A stretch of DNA of 64,000 nucleotides from the NCBI GenBank assembly GCA_002684495.1, contig NYVG01000029.1:120761-184760 (forward strand). The letters run 5' to 3'. The translations under genes were made by a program, and so were the position numbers. Below the pieces are notes generated by a model, which did not search any database, was not told the DNA's origin, and saw nothing but the letters and a program-made list of their open reading frames with translations. Of this stretch, positions 34,939-44,821 are shown in pieces. Position 1 is the first letter of the stretch. The number at the start of each line of letters is the position of its first letter. This stretch comes from Gammaproteobacteria bacterium (GTDB taxonomy: Bacteria > Pseudomonadota > Gammaproteobacteria > Pseudomonadales > Azotimanducaceae).

Positions 34939-36183
34939 ATGGGCGAGTCCAGTACCAATTCGCTAAATGTGGTTCCCAATCGATGGCACCGCAGTGCACA
35001 GTATTTTCGGCGGATACTTGCGGCCTACTGGCCATTATTGCGTGCACAGTTTGCCCAGCACGACTGTTTAACTGCGGCAGCGGCACTGACATTCACCTCA
35101 TTACTCGCGCTTGTGCCGCTGATGACCGTGACCTATATCGGTTTGTCGCTCGTTCCCCAGTATGGTGATTTATGGGTTGAGGTGCAGAATTTTATATTTC
35201 GCAACTTTGTACCGGCCAGTTCAGAACTCGTGCAGCAGAAACTTACCGAATTTGCCGGCCGAGCACGTGGACTTACCACAGCCGGCGGTGTTGGGATCGT
35301 GTTGGTTGCTCTGCTCATGCTGGTATCAATTGAAAAGCGCTTTAATGCCATCTGGCAGGTATCGACCCCGCGCTGGGGCGTACAGCGAGCTTTAGTGTAT
35401 TGGGGTGTATTGTCCCTTGGTCCAGCGCTGCTATTAATTGCTGTTTGGAGCAGTATTTATTTGGTTGGGCTGCCGTTGCTCAGCGAAATTCGTTTGTTGG
35501 ATGTTTATGGTGCGGCGTTGAGTTACTTGCCGGCGCTACTGATGTTCGTTGGATTCACTGCATTGTATGTAGTCGTACCTAATAGCCCGGTACCACTACT
35601 GCACGGTCTATCGGGCGGGGCGCTGACCATGATCGTCTTTCAGCTGGCGTTTCAGGCCTTCACGATGGCATCACAATATTTTATATATGATGCAGTCTTC
35701 GGCGCCTTCGCCGCGCTGCCGGTATTTTTGCTGTGGTTATATTTGGTGTGGGTGATCGTGCTTAGCGGTGCAGTATTTGTCCGCTCGTTATCCCTGCATG
35801 GTAGCGTAGCTCGGTTAGACGAGCCGCTACTGATTAAGGCCATGCGCGTACTCCAGACAGTTGCCGAAGGACATAGTTTGGGTCAGCCAATAACTGAATC
35901 AGAAGTTTTTAGCCGGGTCAGTATGGACGTACATCAGCGACAGCGTATTTTGCGAGCGCTGCGCGAGCTGCGGCTGATCGGTACTGATGGACGAGGCCAA
36001 TGGATGTTGGGTCGAGACTTGCAGGCGGTGAGCCTCTGGCAGTTGTACCAGTTGCTTCCAGATGACCTTACGGAAGCCAAATTGGCGGTGGTAATGGATT
36101 TTCCGCACCTAATCGAATTGCTCGCTGCGGCTCGGCGCAGCAATGTAGAGCATCTGTCAGCATCACTAGCAGAGGTCATCTAA
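34939..36183 (+). CDS. YihY/virulence factor BrkB family membrane protein
   Basis: A 414-residue inner-membrane protein. After a soluble N-terminus, DCLTAAAALTFTSLLALVPLMTV opens a six-helix membrane domain ending near 285; a cytoplasmic C-terminal winged-helix-like region (SEVFSRVSMDVHQRQRILRALRELRLI) follows. It belongs to the family formerly mislabelled ribonuclease BN. Function unknown. Its TAA overlaps the ATG of the next gene by one base. Confidence 0.82.
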   Translation: MGESSTNSLNVVPNRWHRSAQYFRRILAAYWPLLRAQFAQHDCLTAAAALTFTSLLALVPLMTVTYIGLSLVPQYGDLWVEVQNFIFRNFVPASSELVQQKLTEFAGRARGLTTAGGVGIVLVALLMLVSIEKRFNAIWQVSTPRWGVQRALVYWGVLSLGPALLLIAVWSSIYLVGLPLLSEIRLLDVYGAALSYLPALLMFVGFTALYVVVPNSPVPLLHGLSGGALTMIVFQLAFQAFTMASQYFIYDAVFGAFAALPVFLLWLYLVWVIVLSGAVFVRSLSLHGSVARLDEPLLIKAMRVLQTVAEGHSLGQPITESEVFSRVSMDVHQRQRILRALRELRLIGTDGRGQWMLGRDLQAVSLWQLYQLLPDDLTEAKLAVVMDFPHLIELLAAARRSNVEHLSASLAEVI

Positions 36184-36641
36184 TGGGTCGTATTGGCGTT
36201 CTTTCCATGTTTCTGGCTTGTCTTAGTTTGGCCGCCTGTAGTAGTGAACCGAGTTTTCGCGTTGCCGACGGCTCATCGCTTCGTTTCTCTGATTTCCACG
36301 GTGAATGGGTGGTGCTTAACTACTGGGCAGAATGGTGTGCACCATGCCGAGAAGAAATTCCAGAACTCAACGAACTGCGGCAGCAGGGCAGCGAGCAAGG
36401 CGTTGAAATTCGGGTCCTAGGTGTTAACTACGATGGTCTGGAGGGGACTGATCTGGATGCGGTCATGCAGCGTATGGAGATCGAGTTTCCGGTATTGGTA
36501 GATGACCCTCGCGAAAATTTTCGTATTGGGCGCGCTGAGGTATTGCCAATGACGGTGGTTATAGATCCCCAGGGCGCGGTACAGGCCGTGTTATCAGGAC
36601 CGCAGACTGCGGAAAGTCTACTGGCGCGCGCTGAGTCCTAA
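36183..36641 (+). CDS. TlpA-like thioredoxin-fold lipoprotein
   Basis: A 152-residue protein with a lipoprotein signal ending at LAAC (Cys19) and a redox motif WCAPC (Cys52, Cys55). NYWAEWCAPCREEIPELNEL and LPMTVVIDPQG with the cis-proline are typical of TlpA/ResA-type thiol-disulfide proteins. It would be anchored in the periplasm, reducing or oxidising secreted proteins. It is translationally coupled to the YihY gene (TAATG). Confidence 0.85.
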   Translation: MGRIGVLSMFLACLSLAACSSEPSFRVADGSSLRFSDFHGEWVVLNYWAEWCAPCREEIPELNELRQQGSEQGVEIRVLGVNYDGLEGTDLDAVMQRMEIEFPVLVDDPRENFRIGRAEVLPMTVVIDPQGAVQAVLSGPQTAESLLARAES

Positions 36642-36647
36642 GGAGCC

Positions 36648-38375
36648 TTAACCACGCGTATCAGCCACCCGAGCCAAAGCTGCTTCTGCGCTCAACTCTT
36701 CGTTATTCTCGGCACTGCGGTGTTTGTACTCCACCACGCCATTTTGCAGGCCACGATCGCCAATGACGATGCGGTGAGGAATGCCGATGAGATCTGCGTC
36801 GGCGAATTTTACCCCCGGACGTTCGTTGCGGTCGTCGAGTAGTACGCCTACGCCCACGGCTTCAGCCTGAGCGTAAAGTACATCGGCCGCCTCGCGCACA
36901 GCATCAGACTTCTGGGCGTTGAGGGGGATAATGTGTAAGGCGAAAGGTGCTAATGGTTGTGGCCATACAATCCCTCTTGAGTCGTGATTTTGCTCAATCA
37001 CGGCAGCAACTAAACGCGTTACGCCCATACCGTAGCAGCCCATGATTGGCGCGGTGTCGCGGCCGTCCTGGTCTAAAACGTAGGCGCTCATGGGTTCGCT
37101 GTAAGCTCGGTCGAGCTGGAAGATGTGACCTACCTCGATGCCGCGCTGAAATTGCAATTGACCCTGCCCATTGGGCGCAGGATCACCTTCGACGACGTTG
37201 CGTGCATCGACTATCTGCTGGTCGTCGAGCGGGCAATCGCGCTGCCAGTTGACGCCTTGGTAGTGTACGCCGTCCTCGTTAGCGCCGCAGATGAAGCTGG
37301 ATAACGCCGCGGCTGCATAATCAACCAAGACCGGGATCGGGCTTGCGACCGGACCCAGTGAGCCGGGATGCGCGCCAAATGCTGCAACGATTTCGGCTTC
37401 GTCGGCAAACTTTAGTGGCTGGGCAACGCCGGGTAGCTTTGCGGCCTTTATCTCATTGAGTTCATGGTCGCCGCGTAAAATAATTGCGATGAGCGGCGCG
37501 TCAGTTTGCGCGTCTGATGCTTCGGCTTTTACGACCAGTGTTTTTACACAACGGGTGGTTTCTTGTTGCAAAAACTGGGCAACGTCGGTGATGGTCTTTT
37601 GGTCCGGTGTAGCTACTTTTTCTATAGGCGCCGGTGGGGTCGATTCAGCTACGGGTAACTCTGCTACGGCTTTTTCTAGGTTTGCCGCATAAGGACCATC
37701 AGATGCATAGACGATCGTGTCTTCGCCAGACGTAGCAAGAACGTGGAATTCGTGAGAATTATTGCCGCCGATATTCCCAGTATCAGCTTCTACTGCTCGG
37801 AAGTTAAGTTCCATGCGCTGCAGAATGCGCTCATAGCAGTGGTACATTTCCTGATAGGTGGCGTCGAAGCTCGGCTGGTCGAGATGAAATGAATAGCCGT
37901 CTTTCATGATGAATTCGCGGGCGCGCATAACCCCAAAACGCGGCCGTCGTTCGTCACGAAACTTAGTTTGAATTTGATAAAAGTTTACCGGCAGCTGTTT
38001 GTAAGACTGCACCTCGCGACGAAAGATGTCAGTGATGACCTCTTCGTGGGTAGGACCCAGGCAGAAGTCCCGCTCATGGCGATCCTGCATGCGCAGCATC
38101 TCATCCCCCATCTTCTGCCAACGGCCGCTTTCCGCCCACAACTCGGCGGGTTGCACAACCGGCATTAGTAATTCCTGAGCGCCGCTGCGGTTGAGTTCTT
38201 CACGAATGATGGTTTCGATGTTGCGCAATACCCGTAGGCCCAGTGGCAGCCACGAATACAGGCCGCTTGCTAGCTGCCGGATTAACCCAGCGCGCAGCAT
38301 TAGCTGATGGCTGATTACATCTGCGTCAGCAGGGGTTTCTTTTAGAGTGGGTAACAGCAGGTTTGATTGGCGCAT
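36648..38375 (-). CDS. proS: prolyl-tRNA synthetase
   Basis: A 575-residue class II synthetase that charges tRNA-Pro. Motif 1 is around [15 protein letters not shown], motif 2 around [22 protein letters not shown], and motif 3 around [17 protein letters not shown]. The bacterial editing insertion (INS) spans about 230-390, which gives the length typical of E. coli-type ProRS. It converges with the thioredoxin-like gene, with 6 bases between them. Confidence 0.95.
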   Translation of the reverse strand: MRQSNLLLPTLKETPADADVISHQLMLRAGLIRQLASGLYSWLPLGLRVLRNIETIIREELNRSGAQELLMPVVQPAELWAESGRWQKMGDEMLRMQDRHERDFCLGPTHEEVITDIFRREVQSYKQLPVNFYQIQTKFRDERRPRFGVMRAREFIMKDGYSFHLDQPSFDATYQEMYHCYERILQRMELNFRAVEADTGNIGGNNSHEFHVLATSGEDTIVYASDGPYAANLEKAVAELPVAESTPPAPIEKVATPDQKTITDVAQFLQQETTRCVKTLVVKAEASDAQTDAPLIAIILRGDHELNEIKAAKLPGVAQPLKFADEAEIVAAFGAHPGSLGPVASPIPVLVDYAAAALSSFICGANEDGVHYQGVNWQRDCPLDDQQIVDARNVVEGDPAPNGQGQLQFQRGIEVGHIFQLDRAYSEPMSAYVLDQDGRDTAPIMGCYGMGVTRLVAAVIEQNHDSRGIVWPQPLAPFALHIIPLNAQKSDAVREAADVLYAQAEAVGVGVLLDDRNERPGVKFADADLIGIPHRIVIGDRGLQNGVVEYKHRSAENNEELSAEAALARVADTRG

Positions 38376-38483
38376 GATTTATCGGGCTATGACTATAGGT
38401 ATGGTTGCCACGCATTAGACACAATGCTGCGGAGCAATGACAGCCGAAATAACGGCAGTTAAATCGGTAAGGAGGAGGATGAC

Positions 38484-38516
38484 GCAACAGGCCGAATGAA
38501 GGATCCGGCCTGTTGC
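38484..38516 (-). terminator. perfect 11-bp hairpin after the HU-like gene
   Basis: GCAACAGGCCG and its exact complement CGGCCTGTTGC flank an 11-base loop. The hairpin starts 17 bases after the stop of the HU-like gene and lies upstream of the proS start. No T-run follows on the minus strand, so it may be a factor-assisted terminator or an mRNA-stabilising element. Confidence 0.5.
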
Positions 38517-38532
38517 ATGCAATCGAAGTTGC

Positions 38533-38985
38533 TTAGAGGATCATGTCCTTGAGCTTCTTCAATGCGGTTACGCGAACGCGCGTAGTGGCAGGCTTGGCCG
38601 GAATAACGATCTCTTCACCAGTGGCGGGGTTGCGACCCATGCGCTTCTTGGTGGCTGGGCGCTTGGCGGCCTTGATTTTCAATAAGCCAGGTAAGGTGAA
38701 CTCGCCAACAGAACGCTTGCGCACGTGGCGCTCAATGACTGATTCCAATTCATCCATCACCGCACCAACCTGTGTGCGCGTCAGATTAGTATTGGTAGCG
38801 ATTTCATTCAAAATCGCTGTTTTGGTCATCTTAGCCTTTACTGCGGGCTGACGCTTAACAGCAGGAGCTGCTGCTTTCTTAGCGGGTGCTTTCTTCTTGG
38901 CAACTGCTTTTTTGGCAGGCGCTTTTTTAGCAGCTGCTTTCTTGGCGGGCGCCTTTTTAGCGGGTGCTTTTTTCTTGGTAGCCAT
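38533..38985 (-). CDS. HU-family DNA-binding protein with histone-H1-like N-terminal tail
   Basis: A 150-residue nucleoid protein. Residues about 1-50 are repeated Lys/Ala/Pro units (KKAPAKKA-like), as in histone H1 and AlgP-type tails. Residues about 55-150 form an HU/IHF domain: MTKTAILNEIATNTNLTRTQV, then FTLPGLLKIKAAKRPATK and the arm GRNPATGEEIVIPAKP. I use ATG 38985, preceded by AGAGGA; the upstream extension to 39066 lacks homology. It should coat or bend DNA, with the tail increasing affinity. It is transcribed towards proS. Confidence 0.85.
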   Translation of the reverse strand: MATKKKAPAKKAPAKKAAAKKAPAKKAVAKKKAPAKKAAAPAVKRQPAVKAKMTKTAILNEIATNTNLTRTQVGAVMDELESVIERHVRKRSVGEFTLPGLLKIKAAKRPATKKRMGRNPATGEEIVIPAKPATTRVRVTALKKLKDMIL

Positions 38986-39004
38986 GATCTGGTCCTCTGA
39001 GTCG

Positions 39005-39010
39005 ATTATA
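39005..39010 (-). promoter_or_regulatory. possible -10 box of the HU-like gene
   Basis: A perfect TATAAT lies on the minus strand 20 bases before the ATG at 38985. No good -35 element is seen at the right distance, so this rests on the -10 match and position only. Confidence 0.35.
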
Positions 39011-39369
39011 AACAGCACGATTCCACTCTTTTGGCAGATCAGTGGTAAAACCAACGACCAAACCATGGGGTTTCAATGCGTCTCTTTAAGCAGCGGCCGC
39101 CCGAACATCAAATAGCTCGGCACGTCAGCGGTGTTTTACCGTCGTCGCCCCTTGGGCCGTATTTTAACCTGTCTTTTTGTTGACCAACAAGCAACCTTCG
39201 GTGCAAGTTGGGTCGACCTTTAACCAGTTAAAAGTGGCCGAGGCGTCGCTATTGTCAAAACTTCGCAACAGTGCCAGTAGCGTTTTCATCTCGTACGTCA
39301 CTGAACCAGATCTTCTTGATCTGATGGGAAGCGTTATAGCTGATCAATTCCGGTGCCGCAACAAAAAGT

Positions 39370-39402
39370 CAGCAAAATTACTGTCTTTTTGCTGGTTTTT
39401 TT
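39370..39402 (+). terminator. intrinsic terminator without an upstream gene
   Basis: CAGCAAAA (39370-39377) pairs with TTTTGCTG (39387-39394) around a 9-base loop, followed by G and seven Ts. Outer A and T runs could extend pairing, and the minus-strand reading also ends in a T-rich tail. It lies 44 bases before the fmdB-type ATG, with no plus-strand gene within the preceding 380 bases. Confidence 0.65.
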
Positions 39403-39445
39403 AACATCATGCGCCGCTTGTTGGTAACTGTCTAAAAATATCAAA

Positions 39446-39736
39446 ATGCCGATCTACGAATATCGCTGCGACAACTGCGGCCACGAAGTGGAGGTTCTGC
39501 AGAAAGTTAATGAGCCGCCACTGGTCACCTGCCCGAAATGCGCAGCCGAAGCGCTGAAAAAAAAGATCTCTGCCGCAGGCTTTCGCCTTAAAGGTGGCGG
39601 CTGGTACGAGACCGATTTCAAATCGGGTAGCAAGAAGAACGTTACGTCTGTGGATGGCGCATCCGGTTCTTCAACTACGTCGTCTAATGATTCCAAGTCA
39701 TCAACGCCATCGTCAGGGGACAGCAGCAGTAGCTGA
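39446..39736 (+). CDS. FmdB family zinc-ribbon protein
   Basis: A 96-residue protein. MPIYEYRCDNCGHEVEV is the FmdB signature; Cys8, Cys11, Cys29 and Cys32 make the zinc ribbon. The C-terminal 30 residues are almost all Ser, Thr, Gly and Asp, a disordered tail typical of the family. Function is not settled; it is commonly found just upstream of aspS, as here. Confidence 0.85.
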   Translation: MPIYEYRCDNCGHEVEVLQKVNEPPLVTCPKCAAEALKKKISAAGFRLKGGGWYETDFKSGSKKNVTSVDGASGSSTTSSNDSKSSTPSSGDSSSS

Positions 39737-39814
39737 AGCCACTAGTAAGGCGACACTTGCCATTGAGCAGGTTGCGCTACTCAATATAAATTTTTCAACA
39801 TTACGAGGAAACTC

Positions 39815-41587
39815 ATGCGCAGCCACTATTGCGGTGAATTAGGGTCGGCTCAAGTCGGCGAACAAGTAGAAATATGCGGCTGGGTGCACCGACGCCGCGA
39901 CCATGGTGGTGTTATTTTCCTAGATATTCGAGACCGCACTGGCATTTTGCAAGTTGTGTTCGATCCAGACACTGAAGAGAGTTTTGCTCTCGCTGATTCC
40001 GTACGCAATGAATTTGTGCTTGCGGCTCGAGGACGGGTGCGCCCGCGCCCTGAGGGAACTGTCAATCCAGATATGCGCACTGGCGAAATCGAAGTATTGG
40101 GTCTGGAACTGACCATATTGAATGCGGCTAAAACACCGCCTTTCCAGCTCGACGAATATTCCGATGCGGGCGAGGATGTGCGGTTGCGCTACCGCTACCT
40201 TGATTTGCGCCGGCCTGAAATGCAGGACCGGTTACGCATGCGTGCGCAAATCACCAGTGAAGTCCGGCGGTATTTAGAAGACGACGGTTATCTGGATGTA
40301 GAAACACCGACGTTGTCGCGTGCGACCCCAGAAGGAGCACGGGACTACCTAGTGCCGAGCCGTACTCATCCGGGGGAGTTTTTTGCATTGCCCCAGTCGC
40401 CACAGGTGTATAAGCAACTGTTGATGATGTCGGGGCTGGATAAGTACTACCAGATCGCCCGCTGTTATCGCGATGAAGATCTGCGGGCCGATAGGCAGCC
40501 TGAGTTTACGCAAATTGATATTGAGGCATCTTTCGTTACTCAACAGCAGGTCATGGATATGACCGAAGGTATGCTGAAATCAGTTTGGCGCAAAGTCTTA
40601 GATGTGGAACTCGGCGAGTTTCCAGTGCTGACCTGGGATGAGGCTATGCGCGATTTCGGTATTGATCGCCCGGACCTGCGCAACCCGCTGCGCTTAGTTG
40701 ATATCGCGGATCTTATGAGCGCCGTAGACTTTAAGGTGTTCAATGGTCCTGCGAATGATCCCCAAGGTCGCGTAGCTGCGTTGCGTGCGCCGGGTGCAGC
40801 AACGCTTTCGCGTAAGGCAATTGATACGTACACAGAGTTTGTTGGTCGCTACGGTGCGCGCGGGCTCGCCTACATCAAAGTCAATGACTTAGCGGCTGGA
40901 GTAGCCGGTTTGCAGTCACCGATCCTGAAGTTTATTCCGGACGAAGTGACCCATGCCGTGCTGCAACGAGTGGGCGCTGAAGATGGCGATATCGTGTTTT
41001 TCGGTGCAGATACGCGCAAAGTTGTAAACGACGCGCTTGGTGCGTTGCGCAACGAACTCGGTGCGGACTTGGGGCTTATAGAACCGGGGTATAGACCTTG
41101 TTGGGTTGTCGATTGGCCTATGTTTGAGCGCACTCGTGAAGGTGGGTACAGCCCCGAGCACCATCCGTTTACGCGACCCACATGCTCTCCGGCAGAGTTA
41201 AAAGCTGATCCGGGTGCTGCCAAGGCCGCGGCCTATGATGTCGTTGTGAATGGCTATGAACTAGGCGGTGGGTCGCTGCGAATTCATAACGAAGAGATGC
41301 AGAGTGCAGTATTTGACGTGCTTGCCATGGACAATGCTGCGCAAGCTAAATTCGGCTTCCTGTTGGATGCTCTGCAGTATGGCTGCCCGCCCCATGGCGG
41401 TATTGCTCTCGGCTTGGATCGATTGGCGATGCTGATGACGCATAGCCAATCAATTCGCGAAGTCATCGCGTTTCCTAAAACCCAGACGGCAGCCTGCGTT
41501 ATGATGGCGGCTCCAGGAACGGTTGAAGAGCAGCAATTGCGCGACTTGCATATTCGCCTCCGACAGGCGCCGAATAAAGCGGAATAA
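39815..41587 (+). CDS. aspS: aspartyl-tRNA synthetase
   Basis: A 590-residue bacterial class IIb synthetase. The N-terminal OB-fold anticodon domain ([20 protein letters not shown]) is followed by motif 2 ([21 protein letters not shown]), the GAD insertion (about 280-420) and motif 3 ([12 protein letters not shown]). His30 and Gly81 occupy the positions I recall as His31/Gly83 in Pseudomonas AspRS, which is non-discriminating. It may therefore also make Asp-tRNA-Asn, to be amidated by GatCAB. Confidence 0.95.
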   Translation: MRSHYCGELGSAQVGEQVEICGWVHRRRDHGGVIFLDIRDRTGILQVVFDPDTEESFALADSVRNEFVLAARGRVRPRPEGTVNPDMRTGEIEVLGLELTILNAAKTPPFQLDEYSDAGEDVRLRYRYLDLRRPEMQDRLRMRAQITSEVRRYLEDDGYLDVETPTLSRATPEGARDYLVPSRTHPGEFFALPQSPQVYKQLLMMSGLDKYYQIARCYRDEDLRADRQPEFTQIDIEASFVTQQQVMDMTEGMLKSVWRKVLDVELGEFPVLTWDEAMRDFGIDRPDLRNPLRLVDIADLMSAVDFKVFNGPANDPQGRVAALRAPGAATLSRKAIDTYTEFVGRYGARGLAYIKVNDLAAGVAGLQSPILKFIPDEVTHAVLQRVGAEDGDIVFFGADTRKVVNDALGALRNELGADLGLIEPGYRPCWVVDWPMFERTREGGYSPEHHPFTRPTCSPAELKADPGAAKAAAYDVVVNGYELGGGSLRIHNEEMQSAVFDVLAMDNAAQAKFGFLLDALQYGCPPHGGIALGLDRLAMLMTHSQSIREVIAFPKTQTAACVMMAAPGTVEEQQLRDLHIRLRQAPNKAE

Positions 41588-41679
41588 GGCTTGCTGAGTA
41601 GGCTTGGCAGTACCCAGATAAAGTGCATTACTAAATGAGCACTAGGATATTTTGGCAGCGGTAGAAGGAGGTCTCAGCA

Positions 41680-42417
41680 ATGGCCGGTCATAGTAAATGG
41701 GCAAATATTAAGCACCGCAAAGCGGCGCAAGATAAAAAACGCGGCAAGCTCTACACCAAACTTATCCGGGAGATTACCGTTGCTGCGCGACTGGGCGGCG
41801 GCATGATTGATGACAACCCACGGCTGCGTGCTGCGGTGGACAAAGCGCTTGCCGCTAATATGCCGAAAGACACCATTGATCGGGCTGTGCAGCGCGGTGC
41901 CGGTGGTGGCGAAGGTAATGATGTCGAGGAGTTGGTATACGAAGGCTATGCCTCCGGTGGCGTTGCTATTTTGGTTGAGGCGATGACAGATAATCGTAAT
42001 CGCACGGTTGCTGAAGTTCGGCACGCCTTCAGTAAGCATGGCGGCAATCTCGGCACAGACGGCTCTGTCGCCTATTTGTTCAATCGGCTTGGTGTCATCA
42101 GTTACGCGCCTGGGCAAGACGAAGAGCAGGTCATGGAATTGGCGTTGGATGCAGGAGCGGAAGATGTTGAGAGTGACGAAGAAGGCGGCATAACTGTCAC
42201 CACATCATGGGAGAGCTTGGGACAAGTCAGTGAAAAGTTAACCAGCGCGGGGCTACCGCCAGATCATTCGGAAGTGACCATGCTGGCCTCTAACACTAGC
42301 GAATGTGATGTTGAGCAAGCGCAAAAGGTGCTCAAGCTAATCGATGTCCTTGAAGATCTAGACGATGTCCAAGAGGTCTACAGCAATGGCCAATTCCCAG
42401 ACGCAGCATACGAGTAG
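41680..42417 (+). CDS. YebC/PmpR family DNA-binding regulator / translation factor
   Basis: A 245-residue protein starting with the family signature [21 protein letters not shown]. The three-domain YebC fold and [13 protein letters not shown] are present. Members have been described as transcription regulators (PmpR) and, more recently, as factors relieving ribosome stalling. A strong AAGGAGG precedes the ATG. It lies upstream of ruvC as in many gammaproteobacteria. Confidence 0.9.
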   Translation: MAGHSKWANIKHRKAAQDKKRGKLYTKLIREITVAARLGGGMIDDNPRLRAAVDKALAANMPKDTIDRAVQRGAGGGEGNDVEELVYEGYASGGVAILVEAMTDNRNRTVAEVRHAFSKHGGNLGTDGSVAYLFNRLGVISYAPGQDEEQVMELALDAGAEDVESDEEGGITVTTSWESLGQVSEKLTSAGLPPDHSEVTMLASNTSECDVEQAQKVLKLIDVLEDLDDVQEVYSNGQFPDAAYE

Positions 42418-42455
42418 GCGTGCCTCGCGATCAGTAAGCAAAGCTGCAATGCAGC

Positions 42456-42950
42456 ATGTCACAGATGATTAAACAGCGCTTAGTGCTCGGCATTGATCCC
42501 GGGTCCAGGCGCACAGGATATGGACTGTTGGCGGTGCGCGACCGGAGTGTCGAATACGTTGCCAGTGGTTGCATTAAGGCAGAAATCGGCGATATGCCCC
42601 AGCGCTTGGGTATAATTTACCGGGGCGTGAGCGAGCTAATAGATCAATTTAATCCCACCGAACTTGCCATTGAAGAAGTGTTTCTTGCCAAGAATGCGTC
42701 CTCGGCTCTCAAGCTTGGGCAAGCGCGCGGTGTGGCAATAGCCGCGGCTGTCGCGGGAGAATTACCGGTGCACGAATATGCCGCCAAGCGGGTCAAACAA
42801 TCTTTGGTTGGAACTGGCCGTGGTAGCAAAGAGCAGGTGGCGCATATGGTCAGAATTTTGCTGAAGCTACCGGGCGCGCCCCAGGCAGATGCAGCAGATG
42901 CGCTTGCGATTGCTCTGTGCCACGTCAATACTTGCCAACTCGTCAGCTAA
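42456..42950 (+). CDS. ruvC: crossover junction endodeoxyribonuclease RuvC
   Basis: A 164-residue Holliday-junction resolvase. The RNase H-like fold is shown by [13 protein letters not shown] (Asp14), [22 protein letters not shown] and the C-terminal [15 protein letters not shown] with acidic metal ligands. It cuts four-way junctions moved by RuvAB. A second in-frame ATG lies at 42465; the Shine-Dalgarno is weak for both. Confidence 0.93.
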   Translation: MSQMIKQRLVLGIDPGSRRTGYGLLAVRDRSVEYVASGCIKAEIGDMPQRLGIIYRGVSELIDQFNPTELAIEEVFLAKNASSALKLGQARGVAIAAAVAGELPVHEYAAKRVKQSLVGTGRGSKEQVAHMVRILLKLPGAPQADAADALAIALCHVNTCQLVS

Positions 42951-42963
42951 CTGGAATGACCTA

Positions 42964-43611
42964 TTGATTGGCAGACTCACAGGCGCACTGATTGAAATTG
43001 ATGCTGAAAAAGCGGCGTTGATGGTGGATGTTGGCGGTGTCGGATATGAATTAGAGGTCAGCACGAATGTTCTGGCTACCGCACCGGCTATCGGACAGCC
43101 CATCACCCTGAGCACCCACTTCGTGGTGCGCGAAGATGCGCAACTGCTATTTGGTTTCTGCGATACAGCAGAGCGAGAGTTATTTCGTACCTTTGTCAAA
43201 ATCAATGGCGTAGGGCCGAAACTGGCACTGGCTATTATTTCGTCACTAGACCCGTCAATGTTGGCAGTAGCGGTGCAGAATAATGATGTGGGCGTGCTGA
43301 CCAATGTGCCGGGTGTGGGTAAGAAAACCGCTGAGCGGCTGATGGTTGAACTGAAGTCGAAATTGCACAGCCTATTGCCTGCCAACGCCGAACCACTAGC
43401 AAGCGGCTCGATCGCGGGTTCCCTGCAGTCGATCAGCCAGGACGCGCAAGATGCCTTGGTGGCTTTGGGCTATAAACCTGGGCAGGCTCAGCAAATGATT
43501 ACCCAGTTGCAGAGTGCGTCGCAAGCTGGGGACGCCGACCAACCAGCGACGCCTGAACAGCTGGTATCTATGGCCTTGAGGCAGTTCGCGCGCGGAGGAA
43601 GTAGTCCATGA
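42964..43611 (+). CDS. ruvA: Holliday junction branch migration protein RuvA
   Basis: A 215-residue protein. I start it at TTG 42964, which gives the family N-terminus [16 protein letters not shown] lies 7 bases upstream. Domain I (OB fold) spans about 1-65, the helix-hairpin-helix motifs ([25 protein letters not shown]) about 70-130, and the C-terminal RuvB-binding domain is after residue 155. It begins 13 bases after ruvC and overlaps ruvB by 4 bases. Confidence 0.93.
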   Translation: MIGRLTGALIEIDAEKAALMVDVGGVGYELEVSTNVLATAPAIGQPITLSTHFVVREDAQLLFGFCDTAERELFRTFVKINGVGPKLALAIISSLDPSMLAVAVQNNDVGVLTNVPGVGKKTAERLMVELKSKLHSLLPANAEPLASGSIAGSLQSISQDAQDALVALGYKPGQAQQMITQLQSASQAGDADQPATPEQLVSMALRQFARGGSSP

Positions 43612-44672
43612 GCATTGAGCCCGATCGGTTTTTTTCGCCGACCAAGGATAGCAACGACGCGCGGTTTGATCGTGCGCTCCGCCCCCAAGAGCTGAGCGAC
43701 TACATCGGACAGCAAGCGGTCAAAGAGCAGATGCAGATCTTTATCGAAGCGGCGCGGCAGCGTGGCGAATCGTTAGATCATACCCTGATTTTCGGACCTC
43801 CAGGATTGGGTAAAACCACACTTGCCAACATCATGGCCCGTGAGATGGGCGCCGCAATAAAATCGACCTCAGGCCCGGTATTGGAAAAGCCCGGTGATTT
43901 AGCAGCGATGCTGAGCAATTTGGATCCAGGCGATGTGTTGTTTATTGATGAGATACACCGCCTAAGCCCAGTGGTGGAAGAAATTTTGTACCCGGCAATG
44001 GAGGATTTCCAGCTCGATATATTAATCGGTGAAGGTCCTGCGGCGCGTTCCCTGAAACTTGAGCTGCAGCCGTTCACCTTGGTTGGCGCAACCACGCGCG
44101 CGGGCCTGTTAACAAGCCCATTGCGTGATCGCTTTGGCATCGTCCAACGGCTTGAGTTTTACAGTATTGAAGAGTTAACCCAGATCGTTAGTAGATCGGC
44201 GGCAAAGCTCGAGTTGCCAATGGAAGCTGCCGGTGCTGAGGAAATTTCCCGTCGCTCTCGCGGCACGCCGCGCATCAGTAACCGGCTATTGCGCAGAGTC
44301 CGTGACTACGCCCAAGTAAAGGGCGATGGCGTCGTTACTGCGGAAATCGCTGATTCTGCCTTGAATATGCTCAATGTAGATAAAGAAGGTTTCGATACTA
44401 TGGATCGGCGCTTGATGGCCGCAATTGTCGAGCAATTCGGCGGCGGGCCGGTTGGTTTGGACGCCGTGGCCGCGGCGATCAGTGAAGAAAAAGGCACAAT
44501 CGAGGACGTTATTGAGCCGTATTTGATTCAGCAAGGCTACTTGGTGCGCACGCCCCGCGGCCGTGTCGCAACGCCCAAGTGCTTTTTGCATTTAGGCCTC
44601 GATGTGCCTGACAGGAGTGACAGGCTAGCCAACGAAAATCGTCAGCAGAAGATTCCTAATTTGGCAGAGTAG
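43608..44672 (+). CDS. ruvB: Holliday junction branch migration helicase RuvB
   Basis: A 354-residue AAA+ ATPase. [12 protein letters not shown] opens the AAA domain, Walker A is GPPGLGKTT, Walker B is [10 protein letters not shown], sensor 1 is GATTRAGLL and the arginine-finger region is [18 protein letters not shown]. The winged-helix C-terminus carries [16 protein letters not shown]. Its ATG overlaps the ruvA TGA. Confidence 0.96.
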   Translation: MSIEPDRFFSPTKDSNDARFDRALRPQELSDYIGQQAVKEQMQIFIEAARQRGESLDHTLIFGPPGLGKTTLANIMAREMGAAIKSTSGPVLEKPGDLAAMLSNLDPGDVLFIDEIHRLSPVVEEILYPAMEDFQLDILIGEGPAARSLKLELQPFTLVGATTRAGLLTSPLRDRFGIVQRLEFYSIEELTQIVSRSAAKLELPMEAAGAEEISRRSRGTPRISNRLLRRVRDYAQVKGDGVVTAEIADSALNMLNVDKEGFDTMDRRLMAAIVEQFGGGPVGLDAVAAAISEEKGTIEDVIEPYLIQQGYLVRTPRGRVATPKCFLHLGLDVPDRSDRLANENRQQKIPNLAE

Positions 44673-44690
44673 TAACGAAAACATTCGTTA
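44673..44690. repeat. inverted repeat directly after ruvB
   Basis: TAACGA and TCGTTA form a perfect 6-base inverted repeat around AAACAT, starting right after the ruvB stop. No T-run follows. It lies in the 149-base gap where ybgC is found in related genomes; it could be an operator for the tol operon or a chance dyad. Confidence 0.3.
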
Positions 44691-44821
44691 TAGACGTTAC
44701 TATTGGTATCGTTGCGCGACATAACAAAAAGCATTGGCAGCAGACCCAGAGCGGCGACTCGAGAGAACATTTAAGATTTAACAAAGTGATAACCGAGTAA
44801 AACAGCGACAAGGATTCTTCA

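Larger units (their letters stand above)
38986..39445. other. 460-base gene-free region before the fmdB-type gene
   Basis: This region separates the divergent HU-like and FmdB-like genes. One plus-strand open frame (39177-39404) starts with TTG, runs into the terminator and has no homology I recognise, so I do not call it a gene. The region ends with a strong stem-loop and T-run at 39370-39402, which suggests a short untranslated transcript or leader on the plus strand. Confidence 0.5.

Noticed and set aside
38860..38985. Short repeats in the DNA that could suggest a CRISPR or tandem repeat array
   Set aside because: They are the coding repeats of the Lys/Ala/Pro tail of the HU-like protein and have no spacers.
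39177..39404. Open frame of 75 codons on the plus strand
   Set aside because: It starts with TTG without a ribosome binding site, runs through the terminator at 39370-39402, and its sequence matches nothing I know.
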